DNA of 64,000 nucleotides from Enterococcus caccae ATCC BAA-1240 (GCF_000407145.1 NZ_KE136472.1:911658-975657); one strand, 5' to 3'. Positions 23,205 through 33,269 are shown, counted from the first letter of the stretch. Numbers and translations are program-made. The notes: generated by a model not told the origin, from the sequence alone.

Positions 23205-25789
23205 CGTTGATATCTATTTCTCAGAATCCGACGAACACCATGTACTTTCTTTTGTTTTTCAATAGGAGCATTATCTATGATCAACAAAGCAATCATCACG
23301 TAAGCGATAAAGCTATTTCTTGAATAGAGAGTATATCTGGATGCCCATTGTGCGGCATATTTTTCTTTGTAATCCCGAAGTCCTCGGAATGAATAAAAAC
23401 GTGAGCCGAATTCATAGACAAGATAAGCGACTCGTTCTTGAATGAAGCTCTTTTTTGATGTACCAACATTGGACAGGGGAGCCATCCCTAAATTAAAATA
23501 GTTGAATCCTTCTTCATTCATATAATTGAATAAAGAAATAAACAAGTAATCCATTACACCAGACGGAGCTTTTTTACTATAGCGCATCAAATCGATCGTA
23601 GCTTCTTCTTTGCTATATGTGGGCATAATGTTTGCGAATGCAATGATTTCACCAACCTGATTCTTTGCGACAGCAATTTTTCCCCGTTGTAAGTAACGCT
23701 CAGAAAAGAATCCTAGAGAGAATCCTTTTTCTTTGCGGCTGCCTAACCACTCATCTGAAACCTGTTTTAATTCTTGCATTAGTTCTCTAGAAAAAGGCGG
23801 AGTTAGCACTTCAAAGCGATAGTTTTCCTTTGTAAAACGATTCATGACTGCTCTTTCGCTTTTCATTTTTTTACCTGACAGTGTAAAGTTTGGCAGGTCA
23901 ACATGAGCTTCTTCTCCCATTTTAATAAAGTCATAGCCGAATTCATGTAAAAACATGACTACTTCTTCAGATGCTTCATAGAAAACAGGTAGATATCCCC
24001 AACGATCGGCATCATTGATGAATTGTTCAACAGCTTTGGGAAAATCTTCTTTTTTACCAGAGGGATCGCCCATGACAATACATTTATTGTTTAACGTTTT
24101 AAACTGTAGTAAAACGGTATCCTCATTATTTTGGTCAGTATAGATAAACATATCTTTATCTTGAAGAAAGATTAATTGACTATCCGTATTTCCGCCATAA
24201 GTAGTGAATAACGTCAAGGCACGATCCTCATCCAACGGCATCCCAATAGTGTGGCGATGCCCTTCCAGATAGCGGATGAACAAATAGCTAACCAATGTTA
24301 CTAGCAAAATACCAACAAAACCAGAGAACCAGATTTTTTCTGATGGAAACAAAAAGAATTCGATAAAACGATGATTCCGATGAGGAAATGTCGGTAAATT
24401 GTATACGCCGATCACAATATATAAAATAGTCAACGCCAGAAAGATGATTCCGTCGATTGTCATCATTTCCCATGAGTAAACAAGTTGTTCTCTGAAAAGT
24501 TCTGTTTTTGAAAAAATAATGATTACTAACAGAAGTGAGAGGAAAATAATAACACCCCAACTGAAGTCTTTAATAAACGTATAGATCAAAGTAGTCAAAA
24601 TCAAACCGATTGTTGGAAGATAAGCCCGTTTGACTCTTGCTGCAATTCCTCGGCCTGTGAGCAACAAGAGAAACCCAAGTAAAATTGCAGGAAGTTGCGT
24701 AATAAGATGAAAGGAAAGTGGGTTTAATTGTTTTAACCATTTAAATTGACTAAAGGCTTCAGGAATCGTTGCGGAAAGAACAATCATAATACCAGAAAAA
24801 TACATAAGAAAAACGACGAATTTATGCGCCAGTTCGGTCGATAATTCTCTAGGAATACCAGAATAGCGTATATTTAAGCTAGTACTTAGATTTTTTATAA
24901 AGAAGATGGCACCAATTATAAAAGGCACAATATAATAGAACAAGCGATAAAGTAAAATCCAAGCAATTACAGTTTCTCGGTCGATCCCTAGCGCTGATAA
25001 GCCGATGATCATCATGATATCAAAACTGCCTAACTCACCTGGGATCATCGAAACAATTCCGATAACAGAAGCAGCGATAAAAAGCGGCATAACTTGTAGC
25101 GGATTCATTTGAACGCCCATCAACATCCCGATCAGCAAGAAGCTTCCTAGAACACCAGTCCATTCTAAAAAAGAAGTAACAATAAGACCAATTCGGGTTT
25201 TAGCATCAATATCACCAACATAGTCATCTTTCCTAAGTAAACTTATGATTAAAACACTTGGGAAATATAAACCGCCACCAATCAACCAAATCCAATACTG
25301 TTGCAAATAATCATTAGTATGACCAAACATAACGAGAAAAAAAGCGAATAAACTATAAATAGACAAACCGGACATTAAGAAAATCAAAATTTTTGAAAGA
25401 GCCCTAACAACTGATTTCCCATCTTTTTCTTTACCGTAAAATTCTGAACGTAAGCCGATACTGACCAATCCACCAAATCCAGCGATATTATTGATTGTAT
25501 TGATCAACCAACTACTCTCTAGTAGAAAAAGTTTTTTCGGTTTTTGTTTTAAAATATTGTTCAAAATCACGTCATAGCCAATCATGGGAAAAACGGCAAC
25601 AAGACCGATCAAAAACATGAGGAAGACTTTCCATACGGCAATATCTTGGAAAATAGTGCTTAGCTGATCAAGTGAGATTGTTTTACTGATCGATAGTAAT
25701 TCACGAATAATAATAATAACGACTGAAAAAATGAAAATACTTTTAAAGTAACTGACATGATCTTTAAACCATTGGAACATTTTTTTCAT
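23201..25789 (-). CDS. mprF: Bifunctional lysylphosphatidylglycerol synthetase/flippase
   Basis: The 862-residue membrane protein has an N-terminal flippase region of about 14 helices (1-500) and a cytosolic DUF2156 GNAT-like domain (about 530-850; YGGNTDSQLIFL, FGYDFIKMGEEA, MDYLFISLFNYMNEEGFNYFNLGMAPLS). It transfers lysine from Lys-tRNA to phosphatidylglycerol and flips the product, lowering surface negative charge and raising resistance to cationic peptides. AGGTG precedes ATG 25789, 10 bases after the hydrolase gene. The adjoining minus-strand gene suggests translational coupling. Confidence 0.93.
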   Translation of the reverse strand: MKKMFQWFKDHVSYFKSIFIFSVVIIIIRELLSISKTISLDQLSTIFQDIAVWKVFLMFLIGLVAVFPMIGYDVILNNILKQKPKKLFLLESSWLINTINNIAGFGGLVSIGLRSEFYGKEKDGKSVVRALSKILIFLMSGLSIYSLFAFFLVMFGHTNDYLQQYWIWLIGGGLYFPSVLIISLLRKDDYVGDIDAKTRIGLIVTSFLEWTGVLGSFLLIGMLMGVQMNPLQVMPLFIAASVIGIVSMIPGELGSFDIMMIIGLSALGIDRETVIAWILLYRLFYYIVPFIIGAIFFIKNLSTSLNIRYSGIPRELSTELAHKFVVFLMYFSGIMIVLSATIPEAFSQFKWLKQLNPLSFHLITQLPAILLGFLLLLTGRGIAARVKRAYLPTIGLILTTLIYTFIKDFSWGVIIFLSLLLVIIIFSKTELFREQLVYSWEMMTIDGIIFLALTILYIVIGVYNLPTFPHRNHRFIEFFLFPSEKIWFSGFVGILLVTLVSYLFIRYLEGHRHTIGMPLDEDRALTLFTTYGGNTDSQLIFLQDKDMFIYTDQNNEDTVLLQFKTLNNKCIVMGDPSGKKEDFPKAVEQFINDADRWGYLPVFYEASEEVVMFLHEFGYDFIKMGEEAHVDLPNFTLSGKKMKSERAVMNRFTKENYRFEVLTPPFSRELMQELKQVSDEWLGSRKEKGFSLGFFSERYLQRGKIAVAKNQVGEIIAFANIMPTYSKEEATIDLMRYSKKAPSGVMDYLFISLFNYMNEEGFNYFNLGMAPLSNVGTSKKSFIQERVAYLVYEFGSRFYSFRGLRDYKEKYAAQWASRYTLYSRNSFIAYVMIALLIIDNAPIEKQKKVHGVRRILRNRYQR

Positions 25790-25799
25790 TTAATTACAC

Positions 25800-26519
25800 C
25801 TACTTTTCTTTTAAAAACCTTAAAATTTCTTGATTGAATGTCTCTGGATCTTTTTTAGCAAAAGAATGACCCTTCTTTGGTACTAGAACAAAAGAAGCAC
25901 AAGGGATTTCTTTGGCCAAATAAATTGAATGACTTTGCTTGATAATATCATATTTACCCACAATCACTAATGTTTTTTGAGTGATTTGCTTTAAATCTAG
26001 CGTCGAGATACCTATATCATGTAGCATTAAGCTAGTAACTAATAGTTGTTCTCTAGCTTTTTTACTAAACAAAGCGACTAGTTTTAGAACCATAAACTCT
26101 AATACAGTGATCACCCTTATAGGAAAAATTACACCTTGAACTAGAGTGTTTCCAGCATTTAACACAAGACGCTGAACATAGCTAGGATATTTTTTTACAA
26201 AAACAATGGCCAGATTGGCACCATCACTAAAACCGACAACATTTGCTCGGACGATGTGTTCATGCTCCATGATGGAATGAAGATCTTCCGCCATCTGCTC
26301 AAACGTTAAAGTCTCACTCTGATTCGTTGAGCGACCATGACCGCGACTATCTATTGTATATACAGTGAAATAGCGGCTAAATTCAGGTACTTGTTTTTTA
26401 AAATAGTTCCCACTTCCACCGTTGCCGTGAAGCAAAAATAAAGGCATGCCCTTTCCGGAAACTTCATAATAAATCAAACTATTATCAGCAGTTAGCAAAA
26501 ACTTTTTTTGTTTTTTCAT
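25800..26519 (-). CDS. Alpha/beta hydrolase
   Basis: The 239-residue protein has an alpha/beta hydrolase core: oxyanion HGNGGSG (31-37), nucleophile Ser98 in VGFSDG, Asp191 in GKYD and His218 in KGHSF. A hydrophobic stretch at about 128-150 could be a lid or membrane contact. Substrate unknown. It lies immediately upstream of mprF on the same strand (10-base gap), so a role connected with lipid or aminoacyl-lipid turnover is conceivable but only from context. Confidence 0.82.
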   Translation of the reverse strand: MKKQKKFLLTADNSLIYYEVSGKGMPLFLLHGNGGSGNYFKKQVPEFSRYFTVYTIDSRGHGRSTNQSETLTFEQMAEDLHSIMEHEHIVRANVVGFSDGANLAIVFVKKYPSYVQRLVLNAGNTLVQGVIFPIRVITVLEFMVLKLVALFSKKAREQLLVTSLMLHDIGISTLDLKQITQKTLVIVGKYDIIKQSHSIYLAKEIPCASFVLVPKKGHSFAKKDPETFNQEILRFLKEK

Positions 26520-26694
26520 ATTTTTACCACCTATCGTATTCAGTATATCGGTTTTTCATTCTATTTTAAACTAAAATACGTACGAAAATAGGTCAAATTT
26601 TTATTAAAGAATCATAAAGAATTCGTTTTTTTTTAGATTTTTTTTGAATAATCAAGTATGATAAACTCTACTCACAAAAAGTTTGGATGATAAA

Positions 26695-27312
26695 ATGAGC
26701 AAATTAATGAAAATCGTAAAGCGGATATTTTTATTAGTGCTACTACTCTTAGTAGTTGGTTTAGGTTATTTAGGTGTTAAAATTCGCCAAAATGTTCAAC
26801 AAGTTGTGACCTACGAAACGGAAGTAGAGCAGGCAGTCAAAGCAAACAATATTCCTGAATACAAAAATTTAGTTTTAGCAATTATTTACACAGAATCAAA
26901 AGGTCGTTCTGAAGATTTGATGCAAAGTAGTGAGAGTGCATACGGCAAGCGACAAATGATCGGAACTTCTAAAGAGAGTATTGATACAGGGGTTTCTTTT
27001 TTGGCTCAGTCGATTAAAAAGGCAGATGAAGCTGGTTGTGATATTTGGACCGCTGTCCAAGCTTATAATTTCGGGTTAGACTACATTGATTTCGTAAAAG
27101 GGCGCGGCGGGGAGAATTCCATTCGTCTAGCGGAAGAATATTCAAAAGAAGTGCTGTCACCATTATTAGGAAATACTGATCAAAAAACATATCGTTACTA
27201 TCGTCCGCAAGCTGTTATTTATAATGGGGGTTTTCTATACAGCAATGGTGGAAATATGTTTTATGCGGATTTAGTCAAAATGAATCAGCAATTTATTAAA
27301 TGGTTAAAGTAA
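26695..27312 (+). CDS. Lysozyme-like transglycosylase, membrane-anchored (CwlT-like N-terminal domain)
   Basis: From ATG 26695 the protein has 205 residues: one N-terminal membrane anchor (RIFLLVLLLLVVGLGYLGV) then an extracellular bacteriophage-T4-lysozyme-like domain. IIYTESKGRSEDLMQSSES carries the candidate catalytic Glu, and VQAYNFG and FYADLVK are family blocks. It should cut the glycan strands of peptidoglycan. An in-frame TTG at 26683 is possible; GGATG is better placed for 26695. I recall the same gene before the P-type ATPase in E. faecalis. Confidence 0.8.
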   Translation: MSKLMKIVKRIFLLVLLLLVVGLGYLGVKIRQNVQQVVTYETEVEQAVKANNIPEYKNLVLAIIYTESKGRSEDLMQSSESAYGKRQMIGTSKESIDTGVSFLAQSIKKADEAGCDIWTAVQAYNFGLDYIDFVKGRGGENSIRLAEEYSKEVLSPLLGNTDQKTYRYYRPQAVIYNGGFLYSNGGNMFYADLVKMNQQFIKWLK

Positions 27313-27331
27313 ATGTACTACTCAAATATTG

Positions 27332-27383
27332 ATCCTCGAGAATATCGTCTATTAAATAGTACGAATTCTCGAGGATTTTCTTG
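27332..27383 (+). terminator. Terminator after lysozyme-like gene
   Basis: ATCCTCGAGAAT (27332-27343) pairs perfectly with ATTCTCGAGGAT (27365-27376), followed by TTTCTTG. Confidence 0.65.
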
Positions 27384-27454
27384 AACTTCTTTCTATTTAC
27401 AAGTAAACTAAAGAGGATATATTTTTAACAAGGAGAAAGTAGGGAATCAAATCC

Positions 27455-29791
27455 ATGACAAATAAGTTCGACTTGAAACAAGGATTAACTCAATCAGAGG
27501 TTGAGGAACGAAAATCAAAAGGGTTACAAAATGACTACGAAGAAAATGTTGCCAAATCGACCAGAGATATTATTTACGATAATGTAATGACATTGTTCAA
27601 CTTTTTAAATTTCGGAATTGCACTTTGTTTATTATTTGTTGGAGCCTATTCCAATTTAGCATTTTTGGCAATTATATTAGTAAATATGGGGATGGGGATC
27701 TACCAAGAAATCCATGCAAGAAATTTAGTACAGAAATTATCAATTGTTGCTAAAGAGAGCGTTCATGTTATTCGTGAGGGCAAGCAATTGGAAATCGACA
27801 CTAAAGAATTAGTGATAGATGATATTGTGGTGATCTCTGCTGGAGAACAAGTACCTTCAGATATGGAAGTTTTAGATGGGCAAGCAGAAGCAAATGAAGC
27901 GTTATTGACTGGTGAGTCTGACCTGATTGAAAAAACAGAAGGAGATATTTTATTGTCGGGTAGTTTTCTGGCAAGCGGTCAAGTATATGGAAAAGTCATC
28001 CATGTTGGTGCGGATAATTATGCGGTTAAAATTACAGCTGAAGCGAAAGTGCATAAACCAATCCAATCAGAATTAGTGAATTCTATTCGTAAAGTTTCTA
28101 AATTTACAAGTTTAGTCATTATTCCTTTGGGAATCATTTTGTTTATTGAAGGATTTATGATTCGTGATTCTGGTTTAGAAGCTTCTGTTGTTGCCTCTGC
28201 AGCAGCACTACTTGGAATGCTGCCAAAAGGTTTGGTTCTTTTAATTAGTATCACATTAACCACAGGTGTGGTTAAGCTTGCAAAAAAAAGAATACTTGTG
28301 CAAGATATGTATTCAATTGAAACGTTAGCCCATGTTGATACTCTTTGTTTAGATAAAACAGGAACCATCACAGAAGGAAAAATGAAAGTTCAAAAAGTAG
28401 AAGTATTACATCCGAATTATCATGAGAATTTTTTTCAAGTCATTGGTAGCTATCTTGCAGAAAGTACAGACAACAATATTACGATGCAGGCTATTCGTGA
28501 TCATTTTGAACTGTCAAATCGCTATGGAGCGGTTAAAACTTTACCGTTTTCTTCTGAGCGAAAATGGGGCGCAATCGAATTTAAAGAATTAGGAACCGTT
28601 TACCTTGGTGCACCTGAAAAATTAGTTGCTGTTGATCGTTTGCCGAAAGAAGTGACTGAAGCTCAAGAAAATGGGTATCGTGTGTTGATGTTAGGAATTG
28701 CTGAAAATATGTCGTTAAACGAAGAGAAGATGCCATATTTAGAACCATTGGCAGTTATAGAAATCGATGACCCAATCCGCCAAAATGCCAAAGAAACGTT
28801 AGCATATTTACGTGAAGAAGGTATTGATCTTAAAGTGATCTCTGGCGATAATCCAGTCACTGTTTCTAATATTGCGCGTCGTGCTGGTTTATTTGGTTAT
28901 GAGTCATATATTGATATGTCAACGATGAAGACAGAAGAAGAAGTGCGCAGTGCAGTAAATAATTATACTGTTTTTGGTCGCGTAACGCCTCAACAAAAAC
29001 GGACGATCGTTCGCGAATTAAAAGATAATGATCATGTGGTTGCCATGACTGGTGATGGTGTAAATGATGTTCTAGCATTAAGAGAAGCAGATTGTAGTAT
29101 TGCCATGGCAGAAGGGGATGGCGCAACAAGACAGATTTCTAATTTAGTGTTACTAGATTCTGATTTTACAACGTTGCCAGATGTCTTGTTTGAGGGAAGA
29201 CGTGTTGTTAATAACGTGACGAAGGTTGCAAGTGTCTTCTTTATTAAAACAATCTATTCCTTTATTTTATCCATGATTTGTGTATTCACGACAATTGCAT
29301 TTCCATTTATACCCATTCAAATCACGTTGATCGATTTAGCTATCGAAGGATATCCTGCATTCTTCTTGTCCTTTGAAAGTGATAAACGAAAAGTACGGGG
29401 GAAATTTTTACCGACAGCTTTAAGAAATGCTTCGGTTAATGCAGTGTTGGTAGTGTTAAACATTGTTGTGGTTTATTTGCTAGGACAAAATCACGGATTT
29501 TCGCAAATCGACACAACAACATTGATGTATTATCTATTGATTGGTATCAGTTGTATGGCAGTTGTTCGTGCGTGTTTACCATTCAATCCATTACGAATCT
29601 TCTTAGCTGTTACAACAGTAGGTGGGATTTATGTGGCAGCTATGTTATTCCATAGTATCTTAGAAGTAGGATTTTTAACTTCGCAAACGTTACCTATTTT
29701 TGCGGTGTTAATGTTAATCAATGTTATTATTCGAATCACGATCGGCCTTTTTCAAATGAAAAAAGCAGGGAAAACGATCAAAGATCTTTAA
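27455..29791 (+). CDS. Cation-transporting P-type ATPase (CtpE-like)
   Basis: The 778-residue ATPase has the actuator TGES (152-155), phosphorylated Asp300 in DKTGTITEG, and GDGVND (about 533-538), with roughly ten membrane helices. The M4 motif MLPKGLVLLIS (in place of PEG[L/M]) and overall length match CtpE-like pumps, reported for calcium in mycobacteria. The transported ion here is not certain. GGAGAAAG lies upstream of ATG 27455. It is followed 39 bases later by the NfeD-like gene. Confidence 0.85.
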   Translation: MTNKFDLKQGLTQSEVEERKSKGLQNDYEENVAKSTRDIIYDNVMTLFNFLNFGIALCLLFVGAYSNLAFLAIILVNMGMGIYQEIHARNLVQKLSIVAKESVHVIREGKQLEIDTKELVIDDIVVISAGEQVPSDMEVLDGQAEANEALLTGESDLIEKTEGDILLSGSFLASGQVYGKVIHVGADNYAVKITAEAKVHKPIQSELVNSIRKVSKFTSLVIIPLGIILFIEGFMIRDSGLEASVVASAAALLGMLPKGLVLLISITLTTGVVKLAKKRILVQDMYSIETLAHVDTLCLDKTGTITEGKMKVQKVEVLHPNYHENFFQVIGSYLAESTDNNITMQAIRDHFELSNRYGAVKTLPFSSERKWGAIEFKELGTVYLGAPEKLVAVDRLPKEVTEAQENGYRVLMLGIAENMSLNEEKMPYLEPLAVIEIDDPIRQNAKETLAYLREEGIDLKVISGDNPVTVSNIARRAGLFGYESYIDMSTMKTEEEVRSAVNNYTVFGRVTPQQKRTIVRELKDNDHVVAMTGDGVNDVLALREADCSIAMAEGDGATRQISNLVLLDSDFTTLPDVLFEGRRVVNNVTKVASVFFIKTIYSFILSMICVFTTIAFPFIPIQITLIDLAIEGYPAFFLSFESDKRKVRGKFLPTALRNASVNAVLVVLNIVVVYLLGQNHGFSQIDTTTLMYYLLIGISCMAVVRACLPFNPLRIFLAVTTVGGIYVAAMLFHSILEVGFLTSQTLPIFAVLMLINVIIRITIGLFQMKKAGKTIKDL

Positions 29792-29830
29792 AATATGAGG
29801 GAAAAGTATGAAAAACAGGGAGGGATATTT

Positions 29831-30064
29831 ATGAGTGGAGAATATCAAATGCGTAAAACGATCGGGAAATGTTTTCGATCGGTTACAGATAACTTTAATG
29901 GAGTTGTTCGGATTTACGGAAGTCCATACACCTATCGTGTCATAAATGGCATCCCTGAAAAGGGGGCGATGTTGGAAGTCGTGGATTTTTCAAGTACTGA
30001 ATTATTTGTAACGGTAAACAACTACTTATTCGAAAGTGATGTGAATTATATTGATAATCCTTAA
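29831..30064 (+). CDS. NfeD-like OB-fold protein lacking membrane segments
   Basis: From ATG 29831 (AGGGAGG 7 bases before) the gene encodes 77 residues. IGKCFRSVTDNFNGVVRIYG..YRVINGIPEKGAMLEVVDFSSTELFVTV has the strand pattern of the NfeD C-terminal OB domain. Full NfeD proteins add membrane helices, which are missing here. It overlaps the following SPFH gene by 14 bases, as expected for the NfeD-stomatin partnership. The ATG at 29795 has no ribosome site. Confidence 0.65.
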   Translation: MSGEYQMRKTIGKCFRSVTDNFNGVVRIYGSPYTYRVINGIPEKGAMLEVVDFSSTELFVTVNNYLFESDVNYIDNP

Positions 30065-31031
30065 TATTCTAATCTTTATTATTGTTCTTGTATTAATTCT
30101 GGTGCTTATTTCAAAAATGGTCATCATTGTTCAACAAGGTGAAGTCAAAATCGTTGAGAGCTTTGGGAAATATGTTAAAACAATCGATCCAGGGTTGCAT
30201 TTTTTGATCCCTGTGTTATACAAAGTAAGGGGACGCGTTTCTTTAAAACAGACACCTTTAGAAATCGAATCTCAAAGTGTAATTACTCGAGATAATGTAA
30301 TCGTAGAAGTTGACGAGGCAATCAAATATCATGTGACAGATGTTCGAGCATTTGTTTATGATAATGAAGATTCAGTGACCTCTATGATTCAAGACTGCCA
30401 GTCAAACTTACGTGGGATCATCGGGAAAATGGATTTAAATGAAGTACTTAATGGTACTGAAGAAATCAACGTTAGCCTTTTTGAAAGTGTTAAAGATATC
30501 ACTGCAGGTTATGGTTTATCGATCGATCGTATCAATATCGGTGAGATATCTGTTTCAGATGAAATTGTAAATTCAATGAATAAACTGATCACGGCTAGTC
30601 GAGATAAAGAATCAACAATCACCATTTCTGAGGGGAGAAAACAATCGATTATTTTAGATTCTGAAGCGAATGCATCACAAATGCAAATTGATGCTGAGGC
30701 AAGAGCAAAACAAACGAAAATTGATGCTGAGGCACGCGCAGAGCGGACGAAGATTGATGCAGATGCTGAAGCTGAAAGAATTCGTATTACAACAGAAGCT
30801 GAAAGACAACGTATTTTAGCATTGAATCAAGCAATTAAAGATAGTGATTTAAATGAGCAGGCTTTGGCGTATTTGGGGATTGAAGCATTTAAACAAGTCG
30901 TTAGAAGCGAAACTAATACGGTTATCTTGCCAAGCAATATGACAGAGCTAGGAAATATTCCTGTAGCAAAAGAATTATGGAATGTGCAAGATACTAAAAA
31001 CCAAACAAATCATAGCCATGTTGAAAAGTAA
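30051..31031 (+). CDS. SPFH/Band 7 (stomatin-like) membrane protein
   Basis: The 326-residue protein has one N-terminal membrane anchor (IILNILIFIIVLVLILVLIS), an SPFH domain (about 25-190; VQQGEVKIVESFGKYVKTIDPGLHFLIPV), and a coiled coil with 11-residue repeats of IDAEARA-type units (about 215-255). Such proteins form oligomeric scaffolds in membrane microdomains. The start is TTG 30051. A stop codon sits three codons upstream in frame, so only TTG or the ATA/ATT before it are available, and the anchor requires this start. It is coupled to the NfeD-like gene. Confidence 0.85.
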   Translation: MIILNILIFIIVLVLILVLISKMVIIVQQGEVKIVESFGKYVKTIDPGLHFLIPVLYKVRGRVSLKQTPLEIESQSVITRDNVIVEVDEAIKYHVTDVRAFVYDNEDSVTSMIQDCQSNLRGIIGKMDLNEVLNGTEEINVSLFESVKDITAGYGLSIDRINIGEISVSDEIVNSMNKLITASRDKESTITISEGRKQSIILDSEANASQMQIDAEARAKQTKIDAEARAERTKIDADAEAERIRITTEAERQRILALNQAIKDSDLNEQALAYLGIEAFKQVVRSETNTVILPSNMTELGNIPVAKELWNVQDTKNQTNHSHVEK

Positions 31032-31047
31032 CTTAGATAATATGAAA

Positions 31048-31077
31048 AAACAGATAGTCACTATCTGTTTTTTTCAT
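31048..31077 (+). terminator. Terminator after SPFH gene
   Basis: AAACAGATAGT-c-ACTATCTGTTT, perfect 11-base stem followed by TTTT. Confidence 0.7.
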
Positions 31078-31153
31078 ATATTCAAGTCATTGAATTAACC
31101 ATAAAAATATTATGTAAACATAGAATGACTATGAAAATAAAAATGCAATTTAC

Positions 31154-31181
31154 TTGAAAATTATGTTTAATATGATACAAT
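31154..31181 (+). promoter_or_regulatory. Promoter of the dnaG-rpoD operon
   Basis: TTGAAA (31154-31159), 16 bases, TACAAT (31176-31181), preceding the leader terminator and dnaG. Confidence 0.6.
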
Positions 31182-31212
31182 GAATCATGTGTAATTGTGT
31201 CTTTTGAAAGTC

Positions 31213-31237
31213 GCGCTGAAGATTTCAGTGCTTTTTT
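31213..31237 (+). terminator. Leader terminator (attenuator) before dnaG
   Basis: GCGCTGAA (31213-31220) pairs with TTCAGTGC (31224-31231) with one wobble around GAT, then six T. It sits between the promoter and dnaG. TTCAGC at 31261-31266 could pair with GCTGAA of the same stem as an alternative fold. No ORF lies before it. Confidence 0.6.
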
Positions 31238-31286
31238 ACTGACTATCGCATAAATTAGCTTTCAGCTATTTTTGGAGGTGAGAACA

Positions 31287-33194
31287 GTGGCACAAAGAAT
31301 TCCTCAGGAAGTCATCGAGGAAGTAAGACAACGTACGAATATTGTTGATGTGGTTGGACAGTATGTTCAATTGAAAAAATCTGGCAAGAATTATATGGGT
31401 CTATGTCCGTTTCATGAAGAACGTTCCCCTTCATTTTCAGTAGCAGAAGACAAACAAATTTTTCATTGTTTTGGCTGTGGAAAAGGTGGAACTGTTTTTA
31501 ATTTTTTGCAAGAAATTGAAGGAATCAACTTTCCCGAATCAGTACGTAGGGTAGCCGAATTAGAACAAATTCCAGTCAATATTGATTGGGCAAATACGAC
31601 AGAGACTGATTCGATAGAAAATTTACAAAATCGCAAATTGGTCGAACTGCATAAAAAAGCAGCTGAATTATATCATCATGTTTTGATGAATACGCAAATT
31701 GGTGAACCAGCATTGAATTATTTGTTGGAACGTGGTTTGACAAAAGAGCTCATTGAAACGTTCAAAATCGGTTTTGCTCCGCAGAAACGTGATTTTTTAA
31801 GTCAGGTATTCCAGAATGAAGATATCGCTGAATCATTATTTAAGGAATCTGGTTTGTTTATTCAAAGAGATAATGGAGAATTTCTGGATCGTTTTTACCA
31901 GCGAGTTATGTTTCCAATCAATGATGATCGTGGCAATGTAATTGCTTTTTCTGGAAGATTGTTGAAAACAGAAGACTTTTCAGGCGACGACATGCCAAAG
32001 TACTTAAACAGTCCGGAAACTGTCTTGTTTAATAAAAGAGATACTCTCTTTAACTTTGACAAAGCGCGTAAAGAGATTCGTAAAGAAAATACTGTATTTT
32101 TATTTGAAGGATTCATGGATGTGATTGCCGCTTGGCAAGCAGGGATTACAAGTGGTGTTGCTTCAATGGGGACTAGTTTAACGAATGAGCAGATTAGAAA
32201 GCTTGAGCGAGTAGCCAAAGAGCTAGTAGTTTGCTACGATGGAGATAAAGCAGGAGTTGAAGCAACGAATCGTGCCATTTCATTACTGAGTGAACACAGT
32301 CGTTTCCAATTAAGTATTGTTAGTATTCCAGAAAAATTAGACCCAGATGAGTATTTAAGAAAATACGGTAATGAATCATTCCGTGAGTTGGCTTTGCATG
32401 GTCGAGAAACTGTGTTCAGCTTTAAAATGCAATATCATCGTTTAACAAGAAACATGAATAACGAGAAAGAACAGCTGGATTACGTAAATGCTTTACTACA
32501 AGAATTAGTATCAGTACAATCACCTTTGGAACGTGATCGTTATTTAAATCAGTTAGCGCAAGAATTTCAGCTATCTTTTCATTCATTAGAAGAGCAGTTC
32601 AAGCAACTCGAAACACAACAGCGTTCTAATAAGAGAAGGGAAAGACAGCAGTCGGCGGTCCAGCCACCTGAATATTTCGAAATCGATGAGATGCAGGAAC
32701 CACCGGAAACATTTGAGCAATCGGGCAATCCAACTGTTCAAAACACATTACCGTTGACTAAGGTGGAAAAAGCTGAGCGAACATTGTTGTATCGTTTGAT
32801 GAATGAACAAAGTATTCGTAATCAATTGATTCAACGACCTGATTTCAGTTTTGCTCATGATCACTATCAGGAACTATACTTGTTGTTGGATAGTTACATG
32901 AGTATACATTCTGACTTTCTACTTGCTGATTTTATTGATTATTTAAAAGAAGCGACGATTAAAAAATTGGCAATTGATATTTCCCTACAGACGATTTCAG
33001 AAGAAAGTTCTGAGCGGGAAATAGCAGATGTGATAAGAGTGATCGAAAATTCTAGTCTAGAAGATCAGATTAGTGAAAAGCAACAACAAAAAAAAGAAGC
33101 CGAAAGATTAGGGAACAAACAATTAGTTGATGAACTGTCAATTGAAGTAATCGGCTTAGTAAGACAACTGCAAAAAAGTCGTACAGTGTCCTAA
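31287..33194 (+). CDS. dnaG: DNA primase
   Basis: The 635-residue primase synthesises RNA primers at the fork. It has the CHC2 zinc finger (CPFHEERSPSF...HCFGCGKGG, about 36-64), the TOPRIM core (LFEGFMDVIAAW near 270, and DGD) and a C-terminal DnaB-interaction region. The start is GTG 31287: GGAGGTGA is 6 bases before, whereas the open frame to TTG 31272 runs through the ribosome site. It leads the dnaG-rpoD pair (75 bases apart) typical of Firmicutes. Confidence 0.95.
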   Translation: MAQRIPQEVIEEVRQRTNIVDVVGQYVQLKKSGKNYMGLCPFHEERSPSFSVAEDKQIFHCFGCGKGGTVFNFLQEIEGINFPESVRRVAELEQIPVNIDWANTTETDSIENLQNRKLVELHKKAAELYHHVLMNTQIGEPALNYLLERGLTKELIETFKIGFAPQKRDFLSQVFQNEDIAESLFKESGLFIQRDNGEFLDRFYQRVMFPINDDRGNVIAFSGRLLKTEDFSGDDMPKYLNSPETVLFNKRDTLFNFDKARKEIRKENTVFLFEGFMDVIAAWQAGITSGVASMGTSLTNEQIRKLERVAKELVVCYDGDKAGVEATNRAISLLSEHSRFQLSIVSIPEKLDPDEYLRKYGNESFRELALHGRETVFSFKMQYHRLTRNMNNEKEQLDYVNALLQELVSVQSPLERDRYLNQLAQEFQLSFHSLEEQFKQLETQQRSNKRRERQQSAVQPPEYFEIDEMQEPPETFEQSGNPTVQNTLPLTKVEKAERTLLYRLMNEQSIRNQLIQRPDFSFAHDHYQELYLLLDSYMSIHSDFLLADFIDYLKEATIKKLAIDISLQTISEESSEREIADVIRVIENSSLEDQISEKQQQKKEAERLGNKQLVDELSIEVIGLVRQLQKSRTVS

Positions 33195-33269
33195 AAAACT
33201 CTTTAGACAATGTATCTGACTATTATTTATATATTCATCCGAATGGAAAAATGAAGGGGGCCTTCTTTC

